Below are positions 1-7,440 of a stretch of DNA of 64,000 bases, one piece after another. A program made the translations under genes and the position numbers. The stretch is from Lachnospiraceae bacterium (GTDB taxonomy: Bacteria > Bacillota > Clostridia > Lachnospirales > Lachnospiraceae): assembly GCA_029225065.1 (NCBI GenBank), contig JAQXVT010000045.1, positions 78,826 to 142,825 of the forward strand, given 5' to 3'. The notes beneath the pieces were generated by a model. The model was given only the letters and a program-made list of their open reading frames with translations. It had not been told where the DNA came from and ran no database searches. How positions within the stretch are numbered: position 1 is the stretch's first letter; each line of letters begins with the position of its first letter.

Positions 1-959
1 CTGAGACGGTGACAGAGGTAGTACAGCAGGTGACGGTACCGCAGATTACAGGACTTTCTGAGGCGGATGCGAAACGAATGCTGGAAAGTTTCGGATTGCA
101 GGGTGTCTCCTCGGGAACCGTTTCTTCCACTCAGTACAGTGCGGGTCAGGTATGCTCTCAGGATCCGGCTCAGGGCGAGCTTGTGGAGCGCGGGGCTACC
201 GTGACATACCAGGTGGTTCAGGAGGATGAGAGCATCGTACTTGACGATCTGACAAATTATGAGAAGAGCATGGCGCAGGCATTCCTTCTGACGAAGGGAC
301 TGCAGTACAGTCTGGATGAGACGCAGTACAGTGATACGATTGATGCAGGTCATGTGATTTCGACCTCACCGGAAGCGGGTACGACGCTGCAGCCGGGGGA
401 TACGGTGACACTTTACATCAGTCAGGGCGTAGAGCCGTCTCAGGATCCGGCCGATTATGTGACCCTGTGGAGCGTGGTAGGCTACACGGAGGAGCAGGCG
501 ACGAAGGCACTCAAGATGCTGGATCTCGAGCCGGACTATCAGTATGAATACAGCGATACAGTGGCACAGGGCATGGTGATCAGCCAGAGTGTCGGTGCCG
601 ACGAACCGGTACAGCGTGGTACGACCGTGACACTGGTCATCAGCAACGGACCGGCTCCAGCTGATGCGCAGGATGATACGATTTCCGTGACGAATGGTTC
701 TGACGGAGTATGGAAATGTGATGCAAGCCTGGAGACGCCGGACGGCTATAACGGACAGCAGGTAAGAATCACGCTGGTGCAGGACGGAGTAGGAGAGGCG
801 ACGATTTTTGAGGGAACGACGACCTTCCCGTATCATCTGCAGGTACAGGGAGCGTCAGGCGTTTCGACCGGCACGGCATATGTCTATCTGCTCGATGACA
901 ATGGAAATGTGACGAATCAGATCGAGTACGCAGGGATCGAGTTCAGCCAGGTTCAGTAG
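1..959 (+). CDS. prkC: Ser/Thr protein kinase PrkC, C-terminal PASTA part (5' truncated)
   Basis: The reading frame is already open at the window edge (codons start at base 3), so this is the 3' end of a longer gene. What remains is three PASTA domains in tandem (roughly residues 5-70, 75-145 and 150-215 of the visible part) followed by a beta-rich tail of about 95 residues ending in FSQVQ. In this family PASTA domains are extracellular and bind muropeptides or lipid II, while the kinase domain is cytoplasmic; that half and the membrane segment lie outside the window. The next gene, rsgA, fits the common Firmicutes order prpC-prkC-rsgA-rpe, which supports PrkC over a PASTA-bearing PBP, since no transpeptidase motif is seen here. 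The tail after the last PASTA resembles no domain I can name. Confidence 0.85.
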   Translation, partial: ETVTEVVQQVTVPQITGLSEADAKRMLESFGLQGVSSGTVSSTQYSAGQVCSQDPAQGELVERGATVTYQVVQEDESIVLDDLTNYEKSMAQAFLLTKGLQYSLDETQYSDTIDAGHVISTSPEAGTTLQPGDTVTLYISQGVEPSQDPADYVTLWSVVGYTEEQATKALKMLDLEPDYQYEYSDTVAQGMVISQSVGADEPVQRGTTVTLVISNGPAPADAQDDTISVTNGSDGVWKCDASLETPDGYNGQQVRITLVQDGVGEATIFEGTTTFPYHLQVQGASGVSTGTAYVYLLDDNGNVTNQIEYAGIEFSQVQ

Positions 960-1092
960 GCCAGGTGCAGAGGATAAAAGCAGGCAGTGAAAGCTGTCTG
1001 GCTGAATCAAATAGGTGAAATCCAGTTCTGATTCAGCCGGCGGCAGAGCAGGTGCTGCATAAATATTCAGAAGGACAGAAAATGGGGGTTGC

Positions 1093-1974
1093 ATGAAAGG
1101 AAAAATCATAAGAGGAATCGGAGGTTTCTACTACGTGCAGGCGGAAGACGGCGAGGTGTATGAGTGCCGGGCAAAGGGGATTTTCCGGAAAGAGAAGATC
1201 AAGCCGCTTCCGGGCGATAATGTGGAGATGTCGGTGGTGCAGGACGAGGAAAAGCCAGCGGGCAACGTCGATGCGATTCTGCCGCGTAAAAATGTGCTGA
1301 TCCGGCCGGCAGTGGCCAATGTGGATCAGGCGCTCGTCATTTTTGCGGCGGCAAGTCCGAAGCCGAACCTGAATCTGCTGGACCGTTTTCTGATTTCGAT
1401 GGAACAGCAGCACATTCCGGTAGTGATCTGCTTCAACAAAGCGGATCTTAGCACGGAGGAGGAGCTGGCAGTGCTGAAGGAGACGTACCGCGGAAGCGGA
1501 TGTGAGGTACACATACTCTCGGTAGCCCAAAAAGACGGGATCGAGGAGATTCAGACGCTGTTAGATGGAAAGACGACCGTTGTTGCCGGGCCTTCCGGTG
1601 TCGGAAAGTCGTCTCTGACCAACCTTCTGCAGCCGCATATTCAGATGGAAGTCGGGGAAGTGAGCCGGAAGATTGAGCGGGGGCGTCATACGACGCGACA
1701 CACAGAGCTGATCTGTCTGCGGAAAAACACGTATTTTCTGGATACACCGGGATTTAGCTCGCTGTACCTTCAGGGTATCGTCTATGAGGATCTGTGGCGG
1801 TACTTTCCGGAGTTTGTTAAATATGAACCGTACTGCAGATTTCAGGGCTGCCTGCATTTGAGCGAGCCGGACTGTGCGGTAAAAGAGGCACTGGAAAAAG
1901 GTGAGATCAGTCGGTCGCGGTATGAGAACTATGCATTGCTCGCAGAAGAACTGCGGCATGCAAAGAAATACTGA
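1093..1974 (+). CDS. rsgA: Ribosome small subunit-dependent GTPase RsgA
   Basis: A circularly permuted GTPase that acts in late 30S subunit maturation. The order of parts is as expected: an N-terminal OB fold (about 1-70), NKAD (G4) near residue 115, the P-loop GPSGVGKSS at 166-174, DTPG (G3) further on, and a C-terminal zinc knuckle with C248, C253, H255 and C261. Length 293 is normal for the family. ATG start; a G-rich stretch (GGGGGTTGC) precedes it. It follows prkC; in Bacillus the homologue CpgA is a PrkC substrate, so co-occurrence is expected. The 133-base gap before it shows no clear promoter or terminator. Confidence 0.95.
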   Translation: MKGKIIRGIGGFYYVQAEDGEVYECRAKGIFRKEKIKPLPGDNVEMSVVQDEEKPAGNVDAILPRKNVLIRPAVANVDQALVIFAAASPKPNLNLLDRFLISMEQQHIPVVICFNKADLSTEEELAVLKETYRGSGCEVHILSVAQKDGIEEIQTLLDGKTTVVAGPSGVGKSSLTNLLQPHIQMEVGEVSRKIERGRHTTRHTELICLRKNTYFLDTPGFSSLYLQGIVYEDLWRYFPEFVKYEPYCRFQGCLHLSEPDCAVKEALEKGEISRSRYENYALLAEELRHAKKY

Positions 1975-2050
1975 GTAAATGAGTGCCGTCTGCATGAGAA
2001 CCGTTTGGTTATGAGAGTGGGGCATTAACTATAATGATGGGGGAGTTATT

Positions 2051-2785
2051 ATGAATACTACAGAGAAAGAAACAGCAGGCAGAATAGAGAATGAAAAGGA
2101 AGCAGGAGCGGCCCGGCAGCGGGAAAACATTCTTGCACCGTCGATTCTTGCAGCAGATTTTAACCAGCTTGGAGAGGAGATTGACGCGGTCACCTCAGCC
2201 GGAGCAAAATACCTGCATATCGATGTGATGGACGGCATGTTTGTGCCGAGCATCTCATTTGGCATGCCGGTGATTTCGTCGATCCGAAAAGGCCGCGACT
2301 GCTTTTTTGACGTTCATCTGATGATCGAGCGGCCGGAGCGCTACATTGACGAGTTCGCAGCATGCGGTGCGGATGGAATCACAGTCCATGCTGAGGCGAC
2401 CCGTCATCTGCACCGGGCAGTGCAGACGATTAAGGCAAAGGGAATGAAAGCGGCGGTTGCTTTAAATCCGTCGACACCGCTTTCCGCCCTGGACTATGTG
2501 CTGGAGGATCTGGATATGGTACTTATTATGACAGTGAATCCGGGCTTTGGCGGGCAGAAATACATTCCTCAGATGACGGAAAAGATCCGTGCGCTGCGAA
2601 AAAAAGTGCAGGAGATGGAACTTCCGCTGAAAATCGAGGTGGATGGCGGCATCAATGATGCGACGATCCACACGGTTCTGGAGGCAGGCGCAGATGTGAT
2701 TGTGGCGGGTTCCGGTGTCTTTAAGGGTGACCGTGCAGAGAATGTGGCTCGTCTTTTAACTGTAATGAACGGCTATACCTGGTAA
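2051..2785 (+). CDS. rpe: Ribulose-phosphate 3-epimerase
   Basis: Interconverts ribulose 5-phosphate and xylulose 5-phosphate in the pentose phosphate pathway (cytoplasmic TIM barrel). Visible signatures: APSILAADF at the first strand, HIDVMDG with a metal ligand His and Asp, HLMIERPERYI, MTVNPGFGGQ, and DGGIN near the end. The annotated start gives 244 residues with a charged leader of about 27 residues before the barrel; the family normally begins close to APSILAAD. The ATG at 2051 has a GGGGGAG ribosome site just upstream, and no better internal start was found, so the leader is probably real. It lies 76 bases after rsgA and is likely cotranscribed with it. Confidence 0.95.
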   Translation: MNTTEKETAGRIENEKEAGAARQRENILAPSILAADFNQLGEEIDAVTSAGAKYLHIDVMDGMFVPSISFGMPVISSIRKGRDCFFDVHLMIERPERYIDEFAACGADGITVHAEATRHLHRAVQTIKAKGMKAAVALNPSTPLSALDYVLEDLDMVLIMTVNPGFGGQKYIPQMTEKIRALRKKVQEMELPLKIEVDGGINDATIHTVLEAGADVIVAGSGVFKGDRAENVARLLTVMNGYTW

Positions 2786-2833
2786 ATCACCTCATGCCTG
2801 CGAAAACTGTCGACAGGTTTCTGACGGAAAGTA

Positions 2834-2862
2834 TTGTGAAATGTCGGTTTATGTGCTAAACT
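2834..2862 (+). promoter_or_regulatory. Candidate sigma-A promoter for ychF
   Basis: TTGTGA (2834-2839), a 17-base spacer, and TAAACT (2857-2862). It lies 120 bases before the ychF ATG and just before an A-rich tandem repeat. Matches are 4/6 and 4/6, so this is moderate support. Confidence 0.45.
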
Positions 2863-2897
2863 GTGACATGTTTGGAAAAAAGGTTGAAAAACCGTAG

Positions 2898-2936
2898 AGT
2901 ACAAAAGAAAAGTACAAAAGAGAAATACAAAAGAAA
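2898..2936 (+). repeat. Three tandem 13-bp A-rich repeats in the ychF leader
   Basis: Three adjacent copies of a 13-mer (AGTACAAAAGAAA at 2898-2910, then 2911-2923 and 2924-2936), with one or two changes each. They sit between the candidate promoter and the ychF start. Confidence 0.85.
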
Positions 2937-2983
2937 AGTGCGGCAGCACGAGAGAATAGACGCAGAAATGGAGAGAAGCAAAC

Positions 2984-4081
2984 ATGAAACTTGGAATCGT
3001 AGGATTGCCGAATGTCGGAAAAAGTACCTTATTTAATTCTTTAACGAAAGCAGGCGCAGAGTCTGCCAACTACCCGTTCTGTACGATCGATCCGAACGTC
3101 GGAGTCGTTCCGGTACCGGACGAGAGGCTGAAGCTGCTTGGAGATCTGTACCATTCGGCAAAGATTACACCGGCAGTCATCGAATTTGTGGACATCGCAG
3201 GTCTGGTAAAGGGTGCGTCCAAGGGAGAAGGACTTGGAAACCAGTTCCTTGCAAACATCCGTGAGGTGGATGCGATCGTTCATGTGGTTCGCTGTTTTGA
3301 GGATTCGAATGTCATTCATGTAGACGGCAGCGTAGATCCGATCCGTGATATCGAGACAATCAATCTGGAGCTGATTTTCTCCGATCTGGAGATTCTGGAG
3401 CGCCGCATTGCAAAGACTGCGCGTGGAGCCAGAAATGACAAAAAGCTTGCAAAGGAGCTGGATCTTCTGCAGGCGCTGAAAGCACATCTTGAGGATGGAA
3501 AGCTTGCAATCACTTACAAAACAGAGGACGAGGAAGAACTGGCATGGCTGGCAGAGTACAACCTGCTGACAGCGAAGCCGGTTATTTTTGCGGCCAATGT
3601 CGGAGAGGATGACCTGGCGGATGACGGTGCCTCCAATGAGCACGTAGCCCGCGTGAGAGAGTACGCAAAAGAGACAAACAGCGAGGTATTCGTAATCTGT
3701 GCACAGATTGAGGAGGAGATCTCCGAACTTGAGGACGATGAGAAGCAGATGTTCCTTGAGGATCTTGGATTAAAGGAGTCCGGTCTGGAAAAACTGATAA
3801 AGGCAAGCTATAGCCTGCTCGGACTTTTAAGCTACCTCACTGCTGGAGAAACCGAGACGCGTGCATGGACGATCCACAGAGGAACGAAGGCACCGCAGGC
3901 AGCAGGAAAGATCCACTCTGATTTTGAACGTGGCTTTATCCGTGCCGAGGTAGTAAACTATCAGGATCTTCTGGACTGCGGCGCTTATTCCGCAGCGAAG
4001 GAGAAAGGACTTGTCAGACTTGAGGGAAAGGATTACGTTGTGCAGGATGGTGATGTGATTCTGTTCCGTTTCAATGTCTGA
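2984..4081 (+). CDS. ychF: Ribosome-binding ATPase YchF (Obg-like)
   Basis: An Obg-family P-loop protein that hydrolyses ATP rather than GTP and associates with ribosomes. The P-loop GLPNVGKST is at residues 7-15, the switch/G3 region has DIAGLVKGA, and the altered G4 motif is in FAANVGEDD, as is typical for YchF. The C-terminal third is a TGS domain ending in the conserved DGDVILFRFNV. Length 365 equals the family norm. The start is the ATG at 2984, preceded by GGAGAG. It lies 30 bases upstream of lgt and in the same direction, so the two may share a transcript. Confidence 0.97.
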   Translation: MKLGIVGLPNVGKSTLFNSLTKAGAESANYPFCTIDPNVGVVPVPDERLKLLGDLYHSAKITPAVIEFVDIAGLVKGASKGEGLGNQFLANIREVDAIVHVVRCFEDSNVIHVDGSVDPIRDIETINLELIFSDLEILERRIAKTARGARNDKKLAKELDLLQALKAHLEDGKLAITYKTEDEEELAWLAEYNLLTAKPVIFAANVGEDDLADDGASNEHVARVREYAKETNSEVFVICAQIEEEISELEDDEKQMFLEDLGLKESGLEKLIKASYSLLGLLSYLTAGETETRAWTIHRGTKAPQAAGKIHSDFERGFIRAEVVNYQDLLDCGAYSAAKEKGLVRLEGKDYVVQDGDVILFRFNV

Positions 4082-4110
4082 AAATAAGTAAGGCGCCGGG
4101 AGAGTGATCT

Positions 4111-5007
4111 ATGGGACTGATTCACGTTGTGACAGCTGAAAACGGAACAATCCGCTTTCCACATCTTGGTATTGTGCTGGAACGGGTGACAAAAGCCTTT
4201 TCCGTTGGAGGTCTGGAGATCGCCTGTTACGGGATTGTGCTGGCGGCAGCGATGGTGACGGGCCTTCTGCTTGTGATGAAGGTTGCGGACCACACCGGGC
4301 AGAGGGGCGACGATTATTTTGATCTTGGAATGATTGCGATTGTCGTTTCGGTGATCTGTGCCCGCATTTATTATGTGGTGTTTTCCTGGGATTATTACAG
4401 CAGCCATTTAGATGAGATCATCAATATCCGTGAGGGCGGACTTGCGATCTACGGAGGCGTGATTGGCGGCGCGGCTGCAACTGCGTTATTTTGCAAAGTA
4501 CGAAAGATAAAGTTTTTAAAGACGGCAGATACCGCTGTGCTGGGGCTTGTCTGGGGACAGGCACTGGGACGGTGGGGAAATTTCTTTAACAGAGAGGCAT
4601 TCGGCGGATACACAGACAATCCGCTCGCAATGCAGCTTCCGGTATCCGATGTGCGTTCCGGAGAGATTACGGCCGAGATGTGGGAGAATGTAAAAAACAT
4701 CGGCGGTACAGAGTATATACAGGTGCATCCTACGTTTCTGTATGAGTCGATGTGGAATATCGGTGTTTTACTGATCCTGCTTTTTCTGACATTTCGGGTG
4801 AAACGAAAGTATGACGGAATGGTATTTTTAAATTATCTGCTGCTGTATGGAATCGGGCGTTTCTGGATTGAAGGACTCCGGACGGATCAGCTGCTTCTGC
4901 CGGGGACACAGATCCCGGTCTCACAGATGCTCTCCGGAGTGCTGGCAGTGCTGGCACTGCTTTTTCTTATTATTAATGGGTGGAAGATGAAGCATCCGAA
5001 ATCCTGA
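4111..5007 (+). CDS. lgt: Prolipoprotein diacylglyceryl transferase
   Basis: Integral membrane enzyme that moves diacylglycerol from phosphatidylglycerol to the lipobox Cys of prolipoproteins, the first step of lipoprotein maturation. The family signature GRWGNFFNREAFGG begins near residue 152. Other conserved parts are REGGLAIYGGVIGG, HPTFLYES and GIGRFWIEGLRTD. About seven hydrophobic segments are visible, and the 298-residue length is normal. The N-terminal about 30 residues before the first membrane segment are somewhat long. ATG start with a GGGAG ribosome site (CGCCGGGAGAG). Confidence 0.95.
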   Translation: MGLIHVVTAENGTIRFPHLGIVLERVTKAFSVGGLEIACYGIVLAAAMVTGLLLVMKVADHTGQRGDDYFDLGMIAIVVSVICARIYYVVFSWDYYSSHLDEIINIREGGLAIYGGVIGGAAATALFCKVRKIKFLKTADTAVLGLVWGQALGRWGNFFNREAFGGYTDNPLAMQLPVSDVRSGEITAEMWENVKNIGGTEYIQVHPTFLYESMWNIGVLLILLFLTFRVKRKYDGMVFLNYLLLYGIGRFWIEGLRTDQLLLPGTQIPVSQMLSGVLAVLALLFLIINGWKMKHPKS

Positions 5008-5010
5008 ATA

Positions 5011-5034
5011 AAGATTGCGAATATCCGCTTTGAC
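5011..5034 (+). repeat. R1 intergenic hairpin element, partial copy a
   Basis: Carries the loop and right arm of the R1 element (TTGCGAAT followed by ATCCGCTT, then TGAC). The left arm is degraded to AAG-AT. It begins three bases after the lgt stop codon. See the R1 finding for the consensus. Confidence 0.7.
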
Positions 5035-5126
5035 AGGAGCGGTATGCAGGATAGAAAATAAGGGAACAGTGACAGGACAGCATACGGTTCGCAGCGTGGC
5101 AGATCAGAAGAGAGGGACGAAGGAAA

Positions 5127-5273
5127 ATGAGCCAGAAAGAACTTTTGAAATGCAGAATTGAAGAAGAACGCAAAAAACTCAACCTTCTGGTTGCACAGGG
5201 AAGAGACGCAAAGGCATATGCGCAGAGCCTGCTTCTGGACCGGTTGATTGAACAGTATATGGAACTGGCATAA
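5127..5273 (+). CDS. Spo0E-like aspartyl-phosphate phosphatase family peptide
   Basis: A 48-residue protein. Two amphipathic helices are predicted by eye: residues 4-23 (rich in Glu, Lys and Leu) and 29-46. The second carries S34-L-L-L-D38, matching the SxxxD signature of Spo0E family phosphatases, followed by LIEQYMEL as in that family. Known members dephosphorylate Spo0A-P and delay sporulation; several small relatives act on other response regulators. AGG-containing ribosome site just upstream of the ATG. The gene ends seven bases before a strong terminator and is transcribed towards mraZ. Function is inferred from the short motif and helix pattern. Confidence 0.75.
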   Translation: MSQKELLKCRIEEERKKLNLLVAQGRDAKAYAQSLLLDRLIEQYMELA

Positions 5274-5279
5274 AAAAAG

Positions 5280-5318
5280 TGCAGAAGAGGAAAAAACCTT
5301 TTCTGCATTTTCTTTTTT
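5280..5318 (+). terminator. Rho-independent terminator after the Spo0E-like gene
   Basis: 11-bp stem TGCAGAAGAGG / CCTTTTCTGCA (one G-T pair) with an AAAAAA loop, followed by TTTTCTTTTTT. It insulates the upstream genes from the mraZ promoter. Confidence 0.9.
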
Positions 5319-5361
5319 GGAGCATGTCTGGAAAAAATTGAATACAATTCTGAAATAGGAC

Positions 5362-5390
5362 TTGTTTTTTTGAATAAATTAAGCTATTAT
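5362..5390 (+). promoter_or_regulatory. Sigma-A promoter of the dcw cluster (PmraZ)
   Basis: TTGTTT (5362-5367), 17-base spacer, TATTAT (5385-5390). The predicted start near 5397 is immediately before the MraZ repeats. It is placed between a strong terminator and mraZ. Confidence 0.7.
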
Positions 5391-5400
5391 TAATAAGCAA

Positions 5401-5425
5401 GTGGTAGAAAGTGGTGAGTTGTGGG
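5401..5425 (+). promoter_or_regulatory. MraZ operator: three GTGG direct repeats with 10-bp period
   Basis: GTGGT at 5401, GTGGT at 5411 and GTGGG at 5421 are exactly 10 bp apart, with weaker TGG copies near 5432 and 5443. MraZ proteins of other bacteria bind tandem TGGG/GTGG repeats in front of mraZ and autoregulate the cluster, so this is very likely an autoregulatory site. Confidence 0.75.
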
Positions 5426-5518
5426 GACGAATGGAAAGGACATGGAGGGAAAGTTCTTTTTCAGGTGCCGCACAGCGAGAGGGACACCAAGATAGCAGCC
5501 AGAAGAAGGTGCATCATG

Positions 5519-5950
5519 ATGTTTATGGGAGAGTACAATCATACGATCGATACCAAAGGCAGACTGATCATCCCGGCAAAGTTTCGCGAGCAGCTCGGAA
5601 ATGAGTTTGTTGTGACCAAGGGATTGGATGGATGCCTGTTTGTGTTTCCTATGAATGAATGGGAACTCTTCGAACAGAAGCTGCGTACTCTGCCGCTTAC
5701 TCAGAAGAGCGCCAGAAAATTCACGCGTTTCTTTGTAGCAGGTGCCACGGAATGCGAGCTGGACAAGCAGGGGAGAATTCTTCTGCCGCAGACACTGAGA
5801 GAGTTTGCACAGCTTGAGAAAGATGTGGTGCTTTCAGGAAACCTGAATCGGGTCGAGATCTGGTCAAAAGCAAATTGGACGGACAACAATGCTTATGATG
5901 ATATGGATGATATCGCCGAACAAATGACGGATTTAGGTTTAGGCATATAA
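5519..5950 (+). CDS. mraZ: Transcriptional regulator MraZ
   Basis: A 143-residue DNA-binding protein with two SpoVT/AbrB-like domains (about 5-50 and 76-120). Visible motifs: [21 protein letters not shown] in the first repeat and [18 protein letters not shown] in the second, including the conserved DxxGR/LP pattern in both. It autorepresses the dcw operon in other bacteria; the GTGG repeats upstream fit this. An open frame extends back to 5411, but the AGAAGG ribosome site at 5504-5509 and the family N-terminus support the ATG at 5519 (5516 is the alternative). Upstream of rsmH by 15 bases. Confidence 0.95.
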   Translation: MFMGEYNHTIDTKGRLIIPAKFREQLGNEFVVTKGLDGCLFVFPMNEWELFEQKLRTLPLTQKSARKFTRFFVAGATECELDKQGRILLPQTLREFAQLEKDVVLSGNLNRVEIWSKANWTDNNAYDDMDDIAEQMTDLGLGI

Positions 5951-5965
5951 CCTGGGGAGGCTTGT

Positions 5966-6907
5966 ATGGAATTCAGACACAAATCTGTACTTTTGGAGGA
6001 AAGCATTGACGCTTTGCAGATAAAACCAGATGGAATTTATGTAGATGGGACACTCGGTGGAGGCGGTCATTCCTATGAGATCTGCACTCACCTTTCAGAT
6101 AAAGGAAGATTGATCGGAATCGATCAGGATGAAGCAGCAATCGAGGCAGCTACGAGGCGCTTGGAGAGATTCAAGGACCGGGTGACAATCGTACGCAGTA
6201 ATTACTGCAATATGAAAAAAGAACTCGGCAGACTTGGAATCGCATCTGTTGATGGAGTCATTTTGGATCTGGGGGTCTCCTCCTATCAGCTTGACGAGGC
6301 AAGCCGCGGCTTTACTTACAGAGAAGATGCTCCGCTGGACATGCGAATGGATCAGCGGCAGACACTGTCAGCGAAAGAAGTTGTAAATGAATACAGCGAG
6401 ATGGAGCTGTATCATATCATCCGTGATTACGGAGAAGAAAAATTTGCAAAAAATATCGCAAAGCATATTGTAAGTGCGAGAAATCAAAAAGCATTGGAAA
6501 CGACTGGGGAGTTAATTCATGTTATAAAAGCGGCAATACCTGCAAAAGTGCGGGCAGTTGGAGGACACCCGGCCAAAAGGACGTTTCAGGCAATTCGAAT
6601 AGAGGTAAACAGGGAACTGGAAGTATTGGAGAATTCACTGGGAGACATGATCGATCTTTTAAATGATGGCGGACGGATCTGCGTGATCACATTTCATTCG
6701 CTGGAGGACCGCATCGTAAAGAACAAATTCCGGGAATGTGAAAATCCATGTACCTGTCCGAAAGAATTTCCTGTATGCGTATGTGGAAAGAAATCAAAAG
6801 GGAAAGTAATTACGCGCAAGCCTGTGATACCTTCGCAGGGAGAATTGGAAGAAAACAGCAGGGCAAAGAGTTCGAAACTTCGTGTATTCGAACGTGAAAT
6901 ACAGTAG
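5966..6907 (+). CDS. rsmH: 16S rRNA m4C1402 methyltransferase RsmH
   Basis: SAM-dependent N4-methyltransferase for C1402 of 16S rRNA. The glycine-rich SAM motif [10 protein letters not shown] is at residues 27-36; [19 protein letters not shown] and the [11 protein letters not shown] motif are present, as is [17 protein letters not shown]. Near the C-terminus a Cys-rich stretch ([19 protein letters not shown]) matches the usual variable insert of this family. Length 313 is typical. GGGGAGG ribosome site. Part of the mraZ operon and 18 bases before ftsL. Confidence 0.97.
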   Translation: MEFRHKSVLLEESIDALQIKPDGIYVDGTLGGGGHSYEICTHLSDKGRLIGIDQDEAAIEAATRRLERFKDRVTIVRSNYCNMKKELGRLGIASVDGVILDLGVSSYQLDEASRGFTYREDAPLDMRMDQRQTLSAKEVVNEYSEMELYHIIRDYGEEKFAKNIAKHIVSARNQKALETTGELIHVIKAAIPAKVRAVGGHPAKRTFQAIRIEVNRELEVLENSLGDMIDLLNDGGRICVITFHSLEDRIVKNKFRECENPCTCPKEFPVCVCGKKSKGKVITRKPVIPSQGELEENSRAKSSKLRVFEREIQ

Positions 6908-6925
6908 GAAGCGGGAGAGCAGAAA

Positions 6926-7432
6926 ATGGCAGGAACGACAAAAAAGGGCGGTGCAATGCACGGCCAGTACAAAAAAGAAGAGTACGGAAAGGTACATGCG
7001 TACATAGACGGAACGGCAGTGCGCAGACTGGATCCTGTTCCGGAGAAAGTACAGAAGCGTCCTGCTCCGCAGGTCAGTGCAGAGACGAAGCAGAACAGAG
7101 AGCGTGCTCTGCAGATGAGTGTGGGTTATGTGCTGTTTCTGACAGCGGCAGCGGTAGTGACGGTACTTACCTGTGTCAATTATTTACAGCTGCAGGCAAA
7201 GGGAACAAGACTCCAGAAACAAGTGACTGCTCTTGAAACACAGCTGGATCAGGCAAAGCTTGAGAATGATTCTAATTACAATCAGATTATGGCGGGTGTT
7301 GATATGGAGCATATCAAGGATATCGCGATGAACGAGTATGGAATGACTTACGCGGCCGGAAATCAGATTGTGGAATATGAGCTGAAGGACAGCGACTATG
7401 TCAGACAGTATTCGGACGTGCCCGAAGAGTAG
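6926..7432 (+). CDS. ftsL: FtsL-like cell division protein
   Basis: A bitopic membrane protein of 168 residues: a basic cytoplasmic region (about 1-55), one transmembrane segment (about 56-77, MSVGYVLFLTAAAVVTVL), and an extracellular coiled coil (about 78-125, heptad-like LQLQAKGTRLQKQVTALET). Sequence identity is low in this family, so the call rests on topology and its position between rsmH and a class B PBP, where ftsL lies in nearly all dcw clusters. In other bacteria FtsL forms a complex with DivIB/FtsQ and DivIC/FtsB. Confidence 0.8.
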   Translation: MAGTTKKGGAMHGQYKKEEYGKVHAYIDGTAVRRLDPVPEKVQKRPAPQVSAETKQNRERALQMSVGYVLFLTAAAVVTVLTCVNYLQLQAKGTRLQKQVTALETQLDQAKLENDSNYNQIMAGVDMEHIKDIAMNEYGMTYAAGNQIVEYELKDSDYVRQYSDVPEE

Positions 7433-7440
7433 GTGATTAG

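Noticed and set aside
2898..2936. Possible CRISPR-like repeats
   Set aside because: Units are directly adjacent without spacers and only 13 bp long; no cas genes are present. The same applies to 55487-55524.
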